DNA of 64,000 nucleotides from Nothophaeocryptopus gaeumannii. Lineage: Eukaryota; Ascomycota; Dothideomycetes; Mycosphaerellales; Mycosphaerellaceae. This document shows positions 10,694 through 21,423 of this stretch, piece after piece (the stretch's first letter is position 1; each line of letters starts with the position of its first letter). Under the pieces are notes generated by a model. It was not told the DNA's origin. It worked only from the letters and a program-made list of their open reading frames with translations, and made no database searches. Position numbers and translations under genes: made by a program. The stretch spans positions 434,001 through 498,000 of the forward strand of contig JASISA010000003.1 of assembly GCA_031771865.1 (NCBI GenBank). Direction: 5' to 3'.

Positions 10694-13149
10694 GTATTCG
10701 AGCTAGCTATAGGCCGTGCCCCTTCTAGTATATCTACATGTTATAAAAGAAACCCCCATAGAAAGTACCTATAGCGTAAAACTTCCTCCCTTCTCTATTA
10801 TGCCTTATACCCTACTGCATCTTAGGTACTATAGAACTAATATATTTGCCCGTAGGTAGCTAGCTAATACGCTAGAGTTAACATTATCCTCCTTACTTGG
10901 GTTCGAGATCTCCGGCCTACTCTAGGAGATATTTAAGGGTCTACTCGAATTGTCCTATAGGGAGATACCTTATTACCTACGCTACGGTTTGTCTAGGAAA
11001 CTTAGTAAGCTATCTTCTCGCGTCCTAGTATCTAGTAGCTAAGATAAGTTCCCTTCTACTCTCTCGCATGTTTATATAGTAGGTAAGGTAGTGTCGAGCT
11101 ATCCCTCTATCTCTATATTCGTAGTAGGGGCTAGTATCGGGTACCCTAACCTTGTAGAGGAAGTAAGGAAGGCTAATTGTCTCTAACTATATCTAGAACA
11201 CTATCGCGGCCTAGGCTTTACTAAGCCCTCGATAAAGCTCCCGGGTATCAGTGTTCTATAGAGTCCTGAACGCGAGTAGGAGGATTCCTTCGCGCCTAGT
11301 ATTATCCTACTTCTGTAACTCGTCCCGCTTATACTAGCCCTAGAGGATAGTCTATATTGCTTTCCGAGTCTTCTTTAGATCTACTCTATCTATATAAGAG
11401 AGCTAGGACCGTAGGATAGTAGCCTACTCGTCTATCTACTCTAGTAGCAAGCTATATAGTTTTCTGAGGCGTCTACTATATACCCTAAGTTATCCGCACT
11501 TTAGTAGGATCCGCCCCTTTAGCTCTTGTATAGCCTAGTATATATCCGGCCTCTACCTCTACGCAGCTATTGTAGCTATAGTAGTTCTCTTCCTATACTC
11601 GGTAATATCTTCGATCTAGAGTTCTTTATATAATAGTCGCGTTAGTGTAGCTCGGTAGGCCCTAAGGATTATCCGTAGGAATCTATTCTATATTACCCGT
11701 AGCTTTTATTAGAGCATTTTTAAGATTCTAGTCTCCTTTCCTACTATCTATACCTCGCTCCCGTGCATTACTACTAGCCTAATTATTGAGATATATAGCT
11801 TACGGGCTATCTCTACCGTAGCGCCCTACGTAGTAGTAGTAATCCGTCGTAGTATAGCTTCTAGCCGTTTTACTTTTATAAGAGTATTCTCTATCTATGC
11901 GTGCTACTTGAGTCTCTTATTAACGATTACTCCTAGGACCCTTATTATGTCCTCTAGGCTACTCTAGAGCGACGGGATATTAGGTATTCTCTAGGATTCG
12001 GATATGCTCCTTATGCCCCTTATAAAGTACATAACTTTGTATTTCTTAGGGGCGAACTTAGCTCTATATCTTAAGGCCTATTGTAGATAGCTGTTATAGT
12101 CCTTTTCTAGTACCTCGTATATACCTCTTATCGAATTTAATACTGCAATAAGGTATGTATTATCTATAAACCTAACTACTTCGGTATATTCTATTCCTTC
12201 TAGAAGGGAGGCTATAAAGAAGAGGAATAGGATAGGTGAGATAGTACTTCCTTATAGGATTCCGTATACTACTCGTACTACTAGTAACTCGTATCCGGGG
12301 ATAGAGATTATTGTCTCTCTATCCTTTAGGAATAACGCTATAAAAGCTATAATCTAGTATAGAATCCTCCTATACCGTAGGTTATGGATTAACCGTTCGT
12401 AATTAACTTTGTTAAACGCTCCTATTATATTAAGTAATAATACCGAGGCTACCTTGCCTTTCTTCTACGTAGTCTAAACGCTTTGAAGGATGTACTATAG
12501 TACGTCTCCGGTCGATCTACCCGCTTGCGCTATTTAGTTTTAAGGAAGTAACTTATATTCCCGTATAGCCTATCCTATTTTCCGTGTAACTACTACTTCT
12601 AGTATCTTACTAATACACGATAGAAGGGTAATAGGCCTCTATCCCTTTAGAGTAGATAAGTCTTTACCTACCTTCTATAGTATAATCGTCCTAGCTTTCC
12701 GAAACTAGGCTAGGTAGTAGCTAATTAAAACACACTATTAGAAGATACGTTAGAGGATAGGGAGTAGCTAAGCTAGGCACTTCTTAATACATCTATTTAG
12801 TATCTCGTCGAGGCCGGGAGCCTTGTCGTTCGGTAGTCTTTAGACTACTTTTCGTACCTCCTCTTCTATAATTTCGCATACTATATTAACAGGTTCTAGG
12901 TATATAGTACTCTCGATATCTAATGTGTCTACGGGCTCTAGTATTAGGAAAAGGGCTATCCGTAGGATCTCTATTTTCGCACTATCCGTCGTAAACTAAT
13001 CGTTATTATATGTTAGTGTAGGCATCTAGGGAGGTCGAATAGGGCTATCGCTATTCTTTGCCTACTTAGCTAGCTTCTATATTCCCTATAGCTCGCTAGC
13101 GGTTTTGTGAACCGCGGTCCTCTACTATTTCCTTTTCTCTATCTAGATA

Positions 13150-13330
13150 GTTCTCTTTTTCTCCTAGTTTCGTGCCCTCCACTCCTTCCAGTGCTCCTCG
13201 CTCCCTGTCCATTGTGCATGCCGTCTTGCCTGCCGAGCCTCCTGAATCGCATGTAGTACCACCGGCACACTCCTTGGATCTGGCGGCCGATATGTTTTAC
13301 GCCGGATAACAAGGTCCCTTGTCTTTTGTT
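13150..13330 (-). other. RIP-free island inside the LINE
   Basis: This stretch of about 180 bp keeps ordinary GC content with abundant CA and TG. It is open on the minus strand (DLVIRRKTYRPPDPRS, QEARQARRHAQWTGSEEHWK) as the endonuclease-RT linker of the LINE. Sequence on both sides, starting with a TAG just after EWRARN, is RIP-mutated. It belongs to the element by position and frame; why it escaped mutation is not evident. Confidence 0.7.
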
Positions 13331-16300
13331 GAGCATTACTAAGATTACTTATAGTACTATCTATATCCTCCTTTATTATTATCCCTTCGGCTATAGGTAG
13401 GAGCTTTTAGAGCGTCTCTCTAAACTCCTCCTAGTTAGTATCCTTCTATATCTATCTTGTTCTCGTCTCCTCCTATATCCCTATATTAATAGTTGTCTCT
13501 ATACTAATATAATTAGAGTTAATGTCTTCCTTGCCTAGCTAATATGCTATTATCCTCTTTAATATCTCCTCTATTGCAAGAGTAAGGTCTATCGTCGTCC
13601 TAGTTTAGGACTGTAGTATCTTTCTCTAGGTAGTAAGGCCTAGGGGTATCGCTAGGTATAGCGTGTCTCGACACGCCTCTCGTAGCTCTCTTGCTCTAAG
13701 ATCCTCCTATAGTACTAACGGTCCTCCCTACTAATAGTAGTAAAGATTGAAGTCTCTAACTAGAACGTGTTCTCCCGGTTCCTTAATACCTTCTAAAAGC
13801 TCCTCTACTATAAGCCTCGTATCCTAGTTATAGATATTATAGAGGTATATAGTTCCTATTATCGTTTATAGTAAGATTAGGATCTTCTAATTACTTATAA
13901 TCCGGTACGACTATTCGGATAGGCTATACTTCTTATAGAAGTAGAATACGACTCTCCTATCTTTATCTTCCTCTATAATAGTATAGTACTTCGGATATAT
14001 AACTATTCTTCTATTACTTAGGTTAGTATATATCTCCTAGATAGCGAGAATATCTTTCTAGCTATTATCGAGTAGCTACTAGTAGGTAGCCTATAATTTC
14101 CGTACGTTTGCCTATAGTATACTTAGTATCGGTTATGTATTTATTAGGTACTAGCTAGTAGTTAATCCCGCTGTATTACTCGTCGGATTAACCCTTGTCT
14201 TTGCTCTAGTACAATAGTCTTAGCCCTATTTACCGCCCTAACTAGCCTCCTAAACCTCTATAGTGTTCGCTTCTCTACTACTATTCCTATTAGCCTCCTA
14301 CCTAGGACATATTCGTAGCTTGTCCGGGTAGCTATTTAGTCCTCTCCCTCCCTATTCGCTCCTTACTATAGAGGAGGGGAAGGTAGAGGAGAAGTAGAGC
14401 TAGGAGTACTATAGGTTAGCTTAGCTATATAGCTCGCCCCTATCTTCTTTATACTCTAAATCTTATCCTTAATTGCTTGTCTCTTTAAGTATATATAGTA
14501 CTAAGCTAGGTAGTTCTAACTACAATTTCCGCATTTACTATACTTTAATCGGTCTACCTCTATAAGCTTCTCGTGCGCATATTCTCTTATATTATAGCTT
14601 CCTCTATACCTTGTGTATACCGTACCGTTTATGTACCTTATACCGATATAGCTATATCTTTAGTAGTTAAAGTACTATATTATTGTCTATTAGTAGTCCT
14701 ATTCTTTAGTATCGTAGAGTACTCTAGAGATAATAATACCCTTCTCTACTATAGCTCTAGTAGCTTCTACCGTCTTTAGTTCGACTACTAGAGTACTCTA
14801 TTTCTTTATTCCTATTGCTATAGCTTTCTAAGCCTTCTACTAGGTATTCTATACTTGGATTCCGGGTATTAGCCGCTTGTTATCTTCCTTAATTAACTAG
14901 ATCCGCTATGTAGTAGGGTCGTTTCCTACAACTATAATAAAGTAGACTTGGACTAGGAAGGTTTTCTATACTATTCTTGCCTCCTTCAAGACCTTGCCTA
15001 GGCCTTAGGTATCTACTACTATTCGGTTCCTTGCTATAGGGTCCGTAGTCGTGAGAACTAGTCTATTAGGGACCTTCTTAACTACGACTACATGTGCCTA
15101 GTTCCCTCCTTCTATAGTAAAACGCGAAACAATCCGGGTAGCTTTAGTATCCCTAAGCTTAGCCCTAGTCGCTTCGTTATCTACGTGAATCTTAAGGGAG
15201 TACGTAGCTCTTTGTACTTTAATACTAGATAGCTAGGCTAGCTATTAGGCTACGACTATAGCCTAGGTTATCTTTAGTCCTAGACTCTACTCTATCTTCT
15301 TCTAAATCTATAAAGATAACTAGCTATGTAGTAGTTATCTACTTATAGTACTCCTATAGAGGTAGATAATATACTAAAGGCCTAGATAATTAAACGGTCC
15401 TAGCTATACTCCTATAAAGGTACTACTAAAGTCTAATACCTCTAAGCTAATAGCTATAATATTAGCCTTATTTAGTACTAGTATATTTGTCGCTTACTTA
15501 GACTATATAAGAGGTAGATCTAGCTATTAGTAATACCCTTAACTATATACTTAGGTATAGTAGTAAAAAAACGAATTTAGGGAGGCGGTATTACTAAAAC
15601 CTTAGAATATACGGAACCTATTAAGGTAATACACGTATCCAAAGCACGGCTACACGCCGCTATTAGCGGGTACGCAGTTAGCGCTCGAAAATACTAATTC
15701 TTAGTATTAGAAGAAGAGAATTCTCTACTAAGTATAGCTAGTGCATAAGGCTATACTACCTTAGGTATAGACAACGGACTAGAGCTATTTCAAGAGGTTA
15801 CTAAAGAAACTACTATAGGTAGAGATATAGGGAGTATTAATCTAGCTTCCTACCTAACCTCCTAAGAGAAGGGGTATAGAGAGAAGAACGTAGTAGTAAA
15901 TAAGAACTAGTAGGGTCCCCTCTTACCTTAGGAGGCTCTAAAAGAGATTTAGAATAAGGTAGCTAAACTAATGCATTAGAGTTAACACTCCTCCCTCTAA
16001 CTAGAGAGGGCAATCCAGATAATTCTAGATATAATTCACTTAACTATAGCGCGGACTACGAAGCGTACTAACTAGGAAGCTACTCTAGAATCTATCTAAT
16101 AGAGTATTATATAATATTATAATACTAATATTAATATACTCCTCTTTTAGCTTGTCTACTATTACTTCGTACGAGAGCTTTTCGACGTATAACTAGTACT
16201 CGATTTAGTCGTAGAGGGGCTCTAGATCTATAGTAGGACGTACTATTATATAATCGAGTACAAGAACTAGTTAGTACGTGTGTAGTGCGAGTGTAGAGAA

Positions 16301-16351
16301 TATAATATGTGGTTTTGTAAAAGTAAAACCAAAATCCGAGGTATGACGTTA

Positions 16352-16376
16352 TGATAACTAGTCACAATTAGGGCGC
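16352..16376 (-). repeat. Right terminal inverted repeat
   Basis: Its reverse complement begins GCGCCCTAATTG and matches 7689-7713 over 25 bp without a mismatch. It marks the return to normal base composition. Confidence 0.85.
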
Positions 16377-17154
16377 TGCCCGACGGGCGAAACAGACGAG
16401 CAGTTCAAAACTTCCACCAGGTTCCAAACACCTTCAACTAGCTGTCAACACGACGAAAGATGGCACACACCGCGCTCACCGAGACGCGCCCATGCTGCAA
16501 GAGTGGAGAAGCGACAGTCTTCCAAGAAGTGAGAAGATATTTGCGGACTTATCTGTTGACCGAGTCGGATCTCAATGCAGGCTCTGAAGGAAATTGCTCC
16601 AACGATGGACACATCTGCGTTGATTCAGTGTGGCGCGGGGGTTGTAGGCTCGCGGGGCCATGAGCCAGATTGGAACTAAGTAGAACCCCATGCTAGGCAG
16701 TCCAGTACATTGTTGAATTCACTGCGCATAGAGCACACACAGGTGTTTGACAGACTCCTCAACTTTGAATCCCCCTTTGGCATCCTGAACAGATTGCTAC
16801 TTGGCTGCCACAAAGGAGCCATCAAGCGGTTTACGAGTCTCGATTGAGATGTGTGGCTTGATTTTGGATTGGACGATCATCCCATGCTGTCGTCTTGCGA
16901 GTGCTTTGGAGGCCGTGGCGGCGTTCTCCTGGTTCAAATATGTGATTGTAAAAGCAAAAGATGTTGTTTCCATGCGCCCGAGGCAAGTTCTAGCCGGCCT
17001 TGGCGCTTACCCCGGCAGTGTCCGCTCGGGGAACTTTTACGCGAGCGCCTCCAAAATTTCCCAGCACCCAAAGTCCAAACTCCGATCGCTTCACATCCAA
17101 CTCCTTCACTTCCAATACATCCTCATTCCTCGTCGCCATACACCATCACCCACA
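16377..17154. other. Upstream region of MAK16
   Basis: No gene is seen. An open frame extends upstream of MAK16 (from 16801), but its sequence is not protein-like and the conserved N-terminus begins at 17155. The last ~80 bp before the ATG are C/A-rich, as is usual for a fungal 5' leader. Confidence 0.5.
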
Positions 17155-18222
17155 ATGGCCTCCGACGAGATAGTCTGGAGCATAATAAACCAACAATTCT
17201 GCTCCTTCAAACTCAAACTCCCCGGCAACCAAGGCAAGAACCAGAAATCAACCAAATCCACTTTCTGTCGCAACGAGCACAACGTCACAGGCCTCTGCAA
17301 CCGACAATCATGTCCCCTCGCCAATTCCCGCTATGCGACCATACGCGCCGATCCCACAAACCAAAGATTGTACTTGTACATCAAGACCGTCGAACGCGCA
17401 CATCTACCGTCAAAATGGTGGGAGAAGATTCGGCTGTCAAGCAATTACACGAAAGCGTTGGAGCAGGTAGACGAGAGATTGATATACTGGCCCAAATTCC
17501 TGTTGCATAAATGCAAGCAGCGGCTTACGCGTCTCACACAAGTGCGGGTTCGGGCGCAGAAGCTGGCCAAGGAGGAAGAAAGACTTGGTGAAAAGATGGT
17601 TTCAAAGCTAGCACCGAAAGTGCGAAGAAGAGAAGAGAACCGCGAGAGGAAGGCAGAAGCAGCAGCCAAGATCGAGCGGGCAATCGAAAGAGAATTGGTA
17701 GAGAGGCTACGGTCAGGGGCATACGGGGATCGACCGCTCAACGTAGAAGAAGGGGTTTGGAAGAAAGTGATGAGAGGGCTGGAGAGGAGTCAAGAAGGCA
17801 TTCGAGACGAAGATCTCGACGACGGGATCGAAGAGGAAGAAGAAGGTGAAGAGAACGAATACGAGCGCGAACTAGAGAATGGAGAAGCAGACGTGGAGTA
17901 CGTCTCCGACATGGAAGAATCCGACAACGAAGACGACATGGAAGATTTCGACGACTGGCTAGGTGGGGAATCCGCCGACGAAGCTTCCGGCTCAGACGCA
18001 GACGAAGACTCCGAAGCGAGCGCGTCAGATGCGGATGAGGATGAAGAGGATGCGGAGACTGTGGCGCTGAAGAAGAAACTGGACTCATTGAAGCGGAAAC
18101 GAACAGACGGACCTCCGCAGAAGCCGCGCAAGAAGAGTGCAAAGGACAAGGGGCCAAAGACGAATGTCGAGTACGAGTATGTGCCGGAGCCGGCGCAGAG
18201 GGAGATGTTGCTTGCGAAGTGA
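17155..18222 (+). CDS. MAK16: Mak16, 60S ribosome-biogenesis factor
   Basis: An intronless gene of 355 residues. Mak16 is a nucleolar factor for large-subunit (60S) rRNA maturation. The start MASDEIVWSIINQQFCS is the family's N-terminus. It is followed by the zinc-binding Cys set (FC, C..HNVTGLCNRQSCPLANS), then the helical core (YLYIKTVERAH, NYTKALEQVDERL, KCKQRLTRLTQ) and the conserved KVRRREENRERKAEAAAKIE and LRSGAYGDRPLNV blocks. The last 130 residues are acidic (long Glu/Asp runs) and end in a Lys-rich tail, as in the yeast protein. It converges on CTF18 on the other strand. Assignment is firm. Confidence 0.96.
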   Translation: MASDEIVWSIINQQFCSFKLKLPGNQGKNQKSTKSTFCRNEHNVTGLCNRQSCPLANSRYATIRADPTNQRLYLYIKTVERAHLPSKWWEKIRLSSNYTKALEQVDERLIYWPKFLLHKCKQRLTRLTQVRVRAQKLAKEEERLGEKMVSKLAPKVRRREENRERKAEAAAKIERAIERELVERLRSGAYGDRPLNVEEGVWKKVMRGLERSQEGIRDEDLDDGIEEEEEGEENEYERELENGEADVEYVSDMEESDNEDDMEDFDDWLGGESADEASGSDADEDSEASASDADEDEEDAETVALKKKLDSLKRKRTDGPPQKPRKKSAKDKGPKTNVEYEYVPEPAQREMLLAK

Positions 18223-18714
18223 GAAGGGAGATGATGACAGCAGACTTCATACGAGCACTCAAAGGGCTGTGGAAAGGGAGGCTGCCAGTCCTACCAGTCC
18301 TATTCAAGACTGCAGCACCAGCGTTGCTCCATTGGCTACAAACACGGTCTCACTCTCGAGGCTGTCCAGCTTGCATTAACTTGTCAAACACTTCGTTGCT
18401 TTGGCTTCGTCTGGCTGCCGCAGCACAGACACTCAGTGTCTTCCAGTCGTAGCCAGAGCCGGTCGATGACCTCTTACCGGTTGCGCTCTACGCTGCAGCG
18501 TTTACGCCAACGTCAGCGGAAAGTTGAGAGAGAAAGAAGAATTGACAAGAGGGCCATGGCGAGTAGTCGCCAACCCAGTGCCGGAGCGAATAGACTGGAC
18601 AGATACTGGTGTATGGCATAATGAAGCATACATATCAATCATGGCGTAGCAATCGTCGTGTTCCCAATCCACGTTGACACCATCCCTTCTTGAAATCCCC
18701 GTCATCGCCCCAGA
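18223..18714. other. Convergent 3' region of MAK16 and CTF18
   Basis: Short non-coding stretch holding the 3' ends of both genes. No structure of note. Confidence 0.5.
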
Positions 18715-21423
18715 TCAAAGCTCCTTCATAAACTCCGCCAACGTCACAGGCTTCCTGACCGCATTCGAGTAACCCTCATGAAAAGCCACCCACACACTCG
18801 GTCCATACTTCGCTTTGGCCTCTTTTCCTTTCCTTCCAGCAGCAATGTCCTCTGCAGATAGAACGACAGGCCGTCCAAAGAAGTCTCTCGCCACCTTCTT
18901 CGTGGGTCCACCAGCTTCGGAGTTCCCAGCAGGACGTTTTCCAGAAGTAGCTGCTGATGTTGCGGTGGATGTTGAATTTGCGATTCCGAAACGAGCGAGA
19001 CGAGCTTCCTCTGCCAGGCGAGCTTCTTCTTTCTTCCATTCTTGTTCGAGGACTTGTCGAACTGCGTAGCGAGTCGATTTGCCTCCGGATTCGCCAAATC
19101 CCTTTCCACCAGTCTCGTAGTTGCATAGGGTGTCGAGAGGTGGCTCCATTCTGTAAACCCATTGCTGCTGTCCAAATCCACCAGCACCTCCTCCGTCGTC
19201 AACTCTCACACGATCGAATCTAACACCGCTTGCACCCATAGCATTCACTGCGCGTTGGACAAGCGTCTGTTCAGAAGCCTTGCGTACAGACGCCGTCCCC
19301 TTTTCTTTTCCTGACCCGCCGACGACGATAGGATTGACGTTGGGGGAGAGCATTCTCAAGAGGTACGGTTGGAGGTCCGTAGCTAACGACGAAGGGGAGT
19401 TGAAAGCCTGTCTGAGCGGAAGGGACAGACTCGCTTGCAGAGTTTGGATATGTGCCGTGTTGCTCTTCTCGGCTTCGTGTGCAGCCCAAGATGCTCCATG
19501 TCCAGAGAAAGGGTGTGACGGAGTAGCGGAGTCGGGGTCTGCGGTTTGAGCAGCAGCGAGGTATTGTGCTCGTGTGGGTGAGGCGAAAAGGTGATGGAAA
19601 CCTAGAATAGAAGTGGAGAGGTAAGGAGCGAGTTCCCATTCGGAACTGCTGAAGACGGCACCGCTGAGGCGATCGTGGAAATGAAGCCATTCATACGCGG
19701 CATCCGGTTTGGAGAGCATGGTGTCGTCTTGGAAAGAGTGTTCAGGGTAGCTGGAGAAGCAGTCTGTCATGATGCGGTCGGTCTCACCGTGCGTATCCAC
19801 GAGTTCGCGGAGACGGGTTGTTGCTGTTCTTCGTTGACCTTCGGCGACTCCTTTCACACCGTCGCTGCCTCCTTGCTGGACGGGTGTCGCAAAGACAGAT
19901 TGTTTGGGGAAGCCGGCGCCCTCTTGAAAGACTCGGTCGACGATGTCTTTTGGGCCGCCTCGTCCAAGACCTCGAGCTCCTCCTCCGCCGTGGGCCAGGT
20001 CTCGAAGGATGTTGTCTTCCACCCATTTGCGGGTCAGTCGAGTATTGTCATCTCCTGTCGCACGAAGTTTACCAGCAACCCATTCACCAACCACCATGAT
20101 ACCTCGCATGTCGCCTTCGCCGCCCGCAGAGCCCTTTTCTTCCTTGCGATTGCTGACTCCCCAAGTGGCTTCGCACAGTCGTCGAACACCGTCGCTGTCG
20201 CATGGTACTCCTTCTTTCTCGAAGACTGTCTGCAGCCGAGAGACGAGACTCTGAACGGGTGGCTTCCGCAAATGGATGACTTCTGCGATGGAGCTTTGTC
20301 GAAGAGGTCGCAACGAAGGATGGTATATGTCGTTGCAGACGAGAATCAGAGGCCGCAGTAGTCGAAATCGATCACCTCTCCTCTTCTTCGCGGGTGCTTG
20401 TGCCATTGTTCCTAGAGCACTCGAATGCTTCTGATCCAGCATAATCAGATCAATCAATGCCTTGACGAAACCACCTTCTCCGCCTCCACCGCTTCCACTG
20501 ACGACACCATCCACTTCATCTACAATCACGCATACCGGCTTTGCAGCCTTCTTCGTCTTTCCGTTTTCTGTCTTGTTATCCACGCCCTTGACGTTCTCTG
20601 TCCCAACCATGTCCTTAATTCTCCCTTGCACAACATTCGCGCTTCTTTCATCACTCGCATTAATTTCCTGCACCTCATACCCCGCCTGCTTAGCGCACAC
20701 ATGCGCCAGCGTAGTCTTGCCCAGACCAGGCCGACCCGTCAACATCAAGATCTTACGATGCGGCTTCTCCTCAAACGCATCATCGCCCTTTCGCTTCGGT
20801 TTGGGACGAGCCGAGCCCGGGAACACGATCTGATCCCATCTCTTCATCCAATGCATCACGCTTCGATGTGTGCGCTCGTCTCCGATCAGGTCCGTGAATT
20901 TGCGGGCGCGGTACTTTTCTGTCCAGAGGAGGTTGGTCTTCTTGCTGGCATGCGTCACAGGCTCGGAAGGCGGAGTTGGGAGACTGACTTCGCGTGCCTC
21001 ACTAGGTATGCTCTCTTCCGCTGCAGCATCTTCGAGCAAGCGGTGAATGTCGATCCCATAGTAGACCTTCTGTGCCTTGGCGGGACGGGTCTGGCCAAGA
21101 GTGCTCTTTCCAAAGTCCAGGCTGGCGAGTTTGCGTTTGTGAGGAGACGGCGTCACTGGCGGACTGGAAGCCATATTGAGGATCTGTATCGGAGAGGAAG
21201 TATGCGGTTCGCGAGGCTCACTGGGGAAGAGGTCGGATGTCTTCCAGATGCGATGTTTGAGCACTTTCTTGTCGCGTCGCGTGTCGTGCTCGATGTCGTT
21301 TAATGCTTCCAAGTCGTCGGAGTATGAGGTGGGGAAGGCGCCCGTAGTAATGTTGGTTTGATAGTTGTATCGCTCAGCCAGCTCATCCGATGTTGGCTCG
21401 AGTGGTGGGCTTGACGAGATCAT
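18715..21423 (-). CDS. CTF18: Ctf18, large subunit of the alternative RFC clamp loader
   Basis: A 902-residue uninterrupted frame from the ATG at 21423 (MISSSPPLEPTSDELAERYN); the open frame extends upstream but has no earlier ATG. Ctf18-RFC loads PCNA, supports sister-chromatid cohesion and acts in the S-phase checkpoint. The N-terminal region is poorly conserved. The RFC box LLWTEKYRARKFTDLIGDE is followed by Walker A GRPGLGKTT, the sensor-type INASDERS block, Walker B VCVIVDEVDGV and FRLLRPLILVCNDIY with the downstream LRQSS sensor region, giving an AAA+ module at about residues 160-460. The C-terminal half is the helical collar and Ctf8/Dcc1-binding part. Total length fits fungal Ctf18. 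Confidence 0.95.
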   Translation of the reverse strand: MISSSPPLEPTSDELAERYNYQTNITTGAFPTSYSDDLEALNDIEHDTRRDKKVLKHRIWKTSDLFPSEPREPHTSSPIQILNMASSPPVTPSPHKRKLASLDFGKSTLGQTRPAKAQKVYYGIDIHRLLEDAAAEESIPSEAREVSLPTPPSEPVTHASKKTNLLWTEKYRARKFTDLIGDERTHRSVMHWMKRWDQIVFPGSARPKPKRKGDDAFEEKPHRKILMLTGRPGLGKTTLAHVCAKQAGYEVQEINASDERSANVVQGRIKDMVGTENVKGVDNKTENGKTKKAAKPVCVIVDEVDGVVSGSGGGGEGGFVKALIDLIMLDQKHSSALGTMAQAPAKKRRGDRFRLLRPLILVCNDIYHPSLRPLRQSSIAEVIHLRKPPVQSLVSRLQTVFEKEGVPCDSDGVRRLCEATWGVSNRKEEKGSAGGEGDMRGIMVVGEWVAGKLRATGDDNTRLTRKWVEDNILRDLAHGGGGARGLGRGGPKDIVDRVFQEGAGFPKQSVFATPVQQGGSDGVKGVAEGQRRTATTRLRELVDTHGETDRIMTDCFSSYPEHSFQDDTMLSKPDAAYEWLHFHDRLSGAVFSSSEWELAPYLSTSILGFHHLFASPTRAQYLAAAQTADPDSATPSHPFSGHGASWAAHEAEKSNTAHIQTLQASLSLPLRQAFNSPSSLATDLQPYLLRMLSPNVNPIVVGGSGKEKGTASVRKASEQTLVQRAVNAMGASGVRFDRVRVDDGGGAGGFGQQQWVYRMEPPLDTLCNYETGGKGFGESGGKSTRYAVRQVLEQEWKKEEARLAEEARLARFGIANSTSTATSAATSGKRPAGNSEAGGPTKKVARDFFGRPVVLSAEDIAAGRKGKEAKAKYGPSVWVAFHEGYSNAVRKPVTLAEFMKEL

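Larger units (their letters stand above)
10671..16100 (-). mobile_element. Tad1-like LINE (non-LTR retrotransposon), RIP-mutated
   Basis: Minus-strand translation recovers the LINE ORF2 in order. An APE-type endonuclease starts near 14120 (SILQANVRKLQATY, KDILAIQE), has its core near 13750 (RDFNLYYY followed by LGG) and its later part near 13600 (TRTTIDLTLA). The reverse transcriptase follows, with KAPGLDEI near 12815, LLLNIIGAFNKVNYERLIHN near 12440, GIL*GSTISPILFLFF near 12260, and FIDNTYLIA near 12170 in place of the catalytic FxDDTYLIA box. A possible zinc-knuckle fragment (KCGNCS) near 14540 suggests the gag end lies towards 16 kb. Many glutamine positions have become TAG or TAA, and the second catalytic Asp reads Asn, all as expected from RIP. 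It is dead. The 5' limit is approximate. Confidence 0.8.
7689..16376. mobile_element. 8.7-kb AT-rich, RIP-mutated transposon block bounded by terminal inverted repeats
   Basis: The block switches abruptly from normal base composition to very AT-rich sequence crowded with TA, in which CA and TG dinucleotides are almost absent over long runs (for example 7980-8480) while CG persists. That is the signature of CpA-to-TpA mutation on both strands, i.e. RIP. Perfect 25-bp inverted repeats mark the two ends. No target-site duplication is evident, and the flanking bases do not match convincingly. Inside are at least two elements with different mutation load: an unidentified one (about 7.76-10.67 kb) and a minus-strand LINE (about 10.67-16.1 kb). 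The simplest reading is a TIR DNA transposon with a nested LINE, later RIP-mutated. The TIRs may instead belong to a smaller element split by the insertion. Confidence 0.62.

Noticed and set aside
7689..16376. AT-rich block as a centromere or mitochondrial insertion
   Set aside because: Recognisable LINE endonuclease and RT, TIRs and the CpA-depletion pattern explain it as RIP-mutated transposons.
16361..16376. Telomere-like TTAGGG string
   Set aside because: Single occurrence inside the TIR, not a tandem array.
16801..17154. N-terminal extension of MAK16
   Set aside because: Open by chance; the family's conserved N-terminus starts at the ATG at 17155.
19675..21303. Long plus-strand frames across CTF18
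   Set aside because: Antisense to a clearly conserved AAA+ protein and not protein-like themselves.
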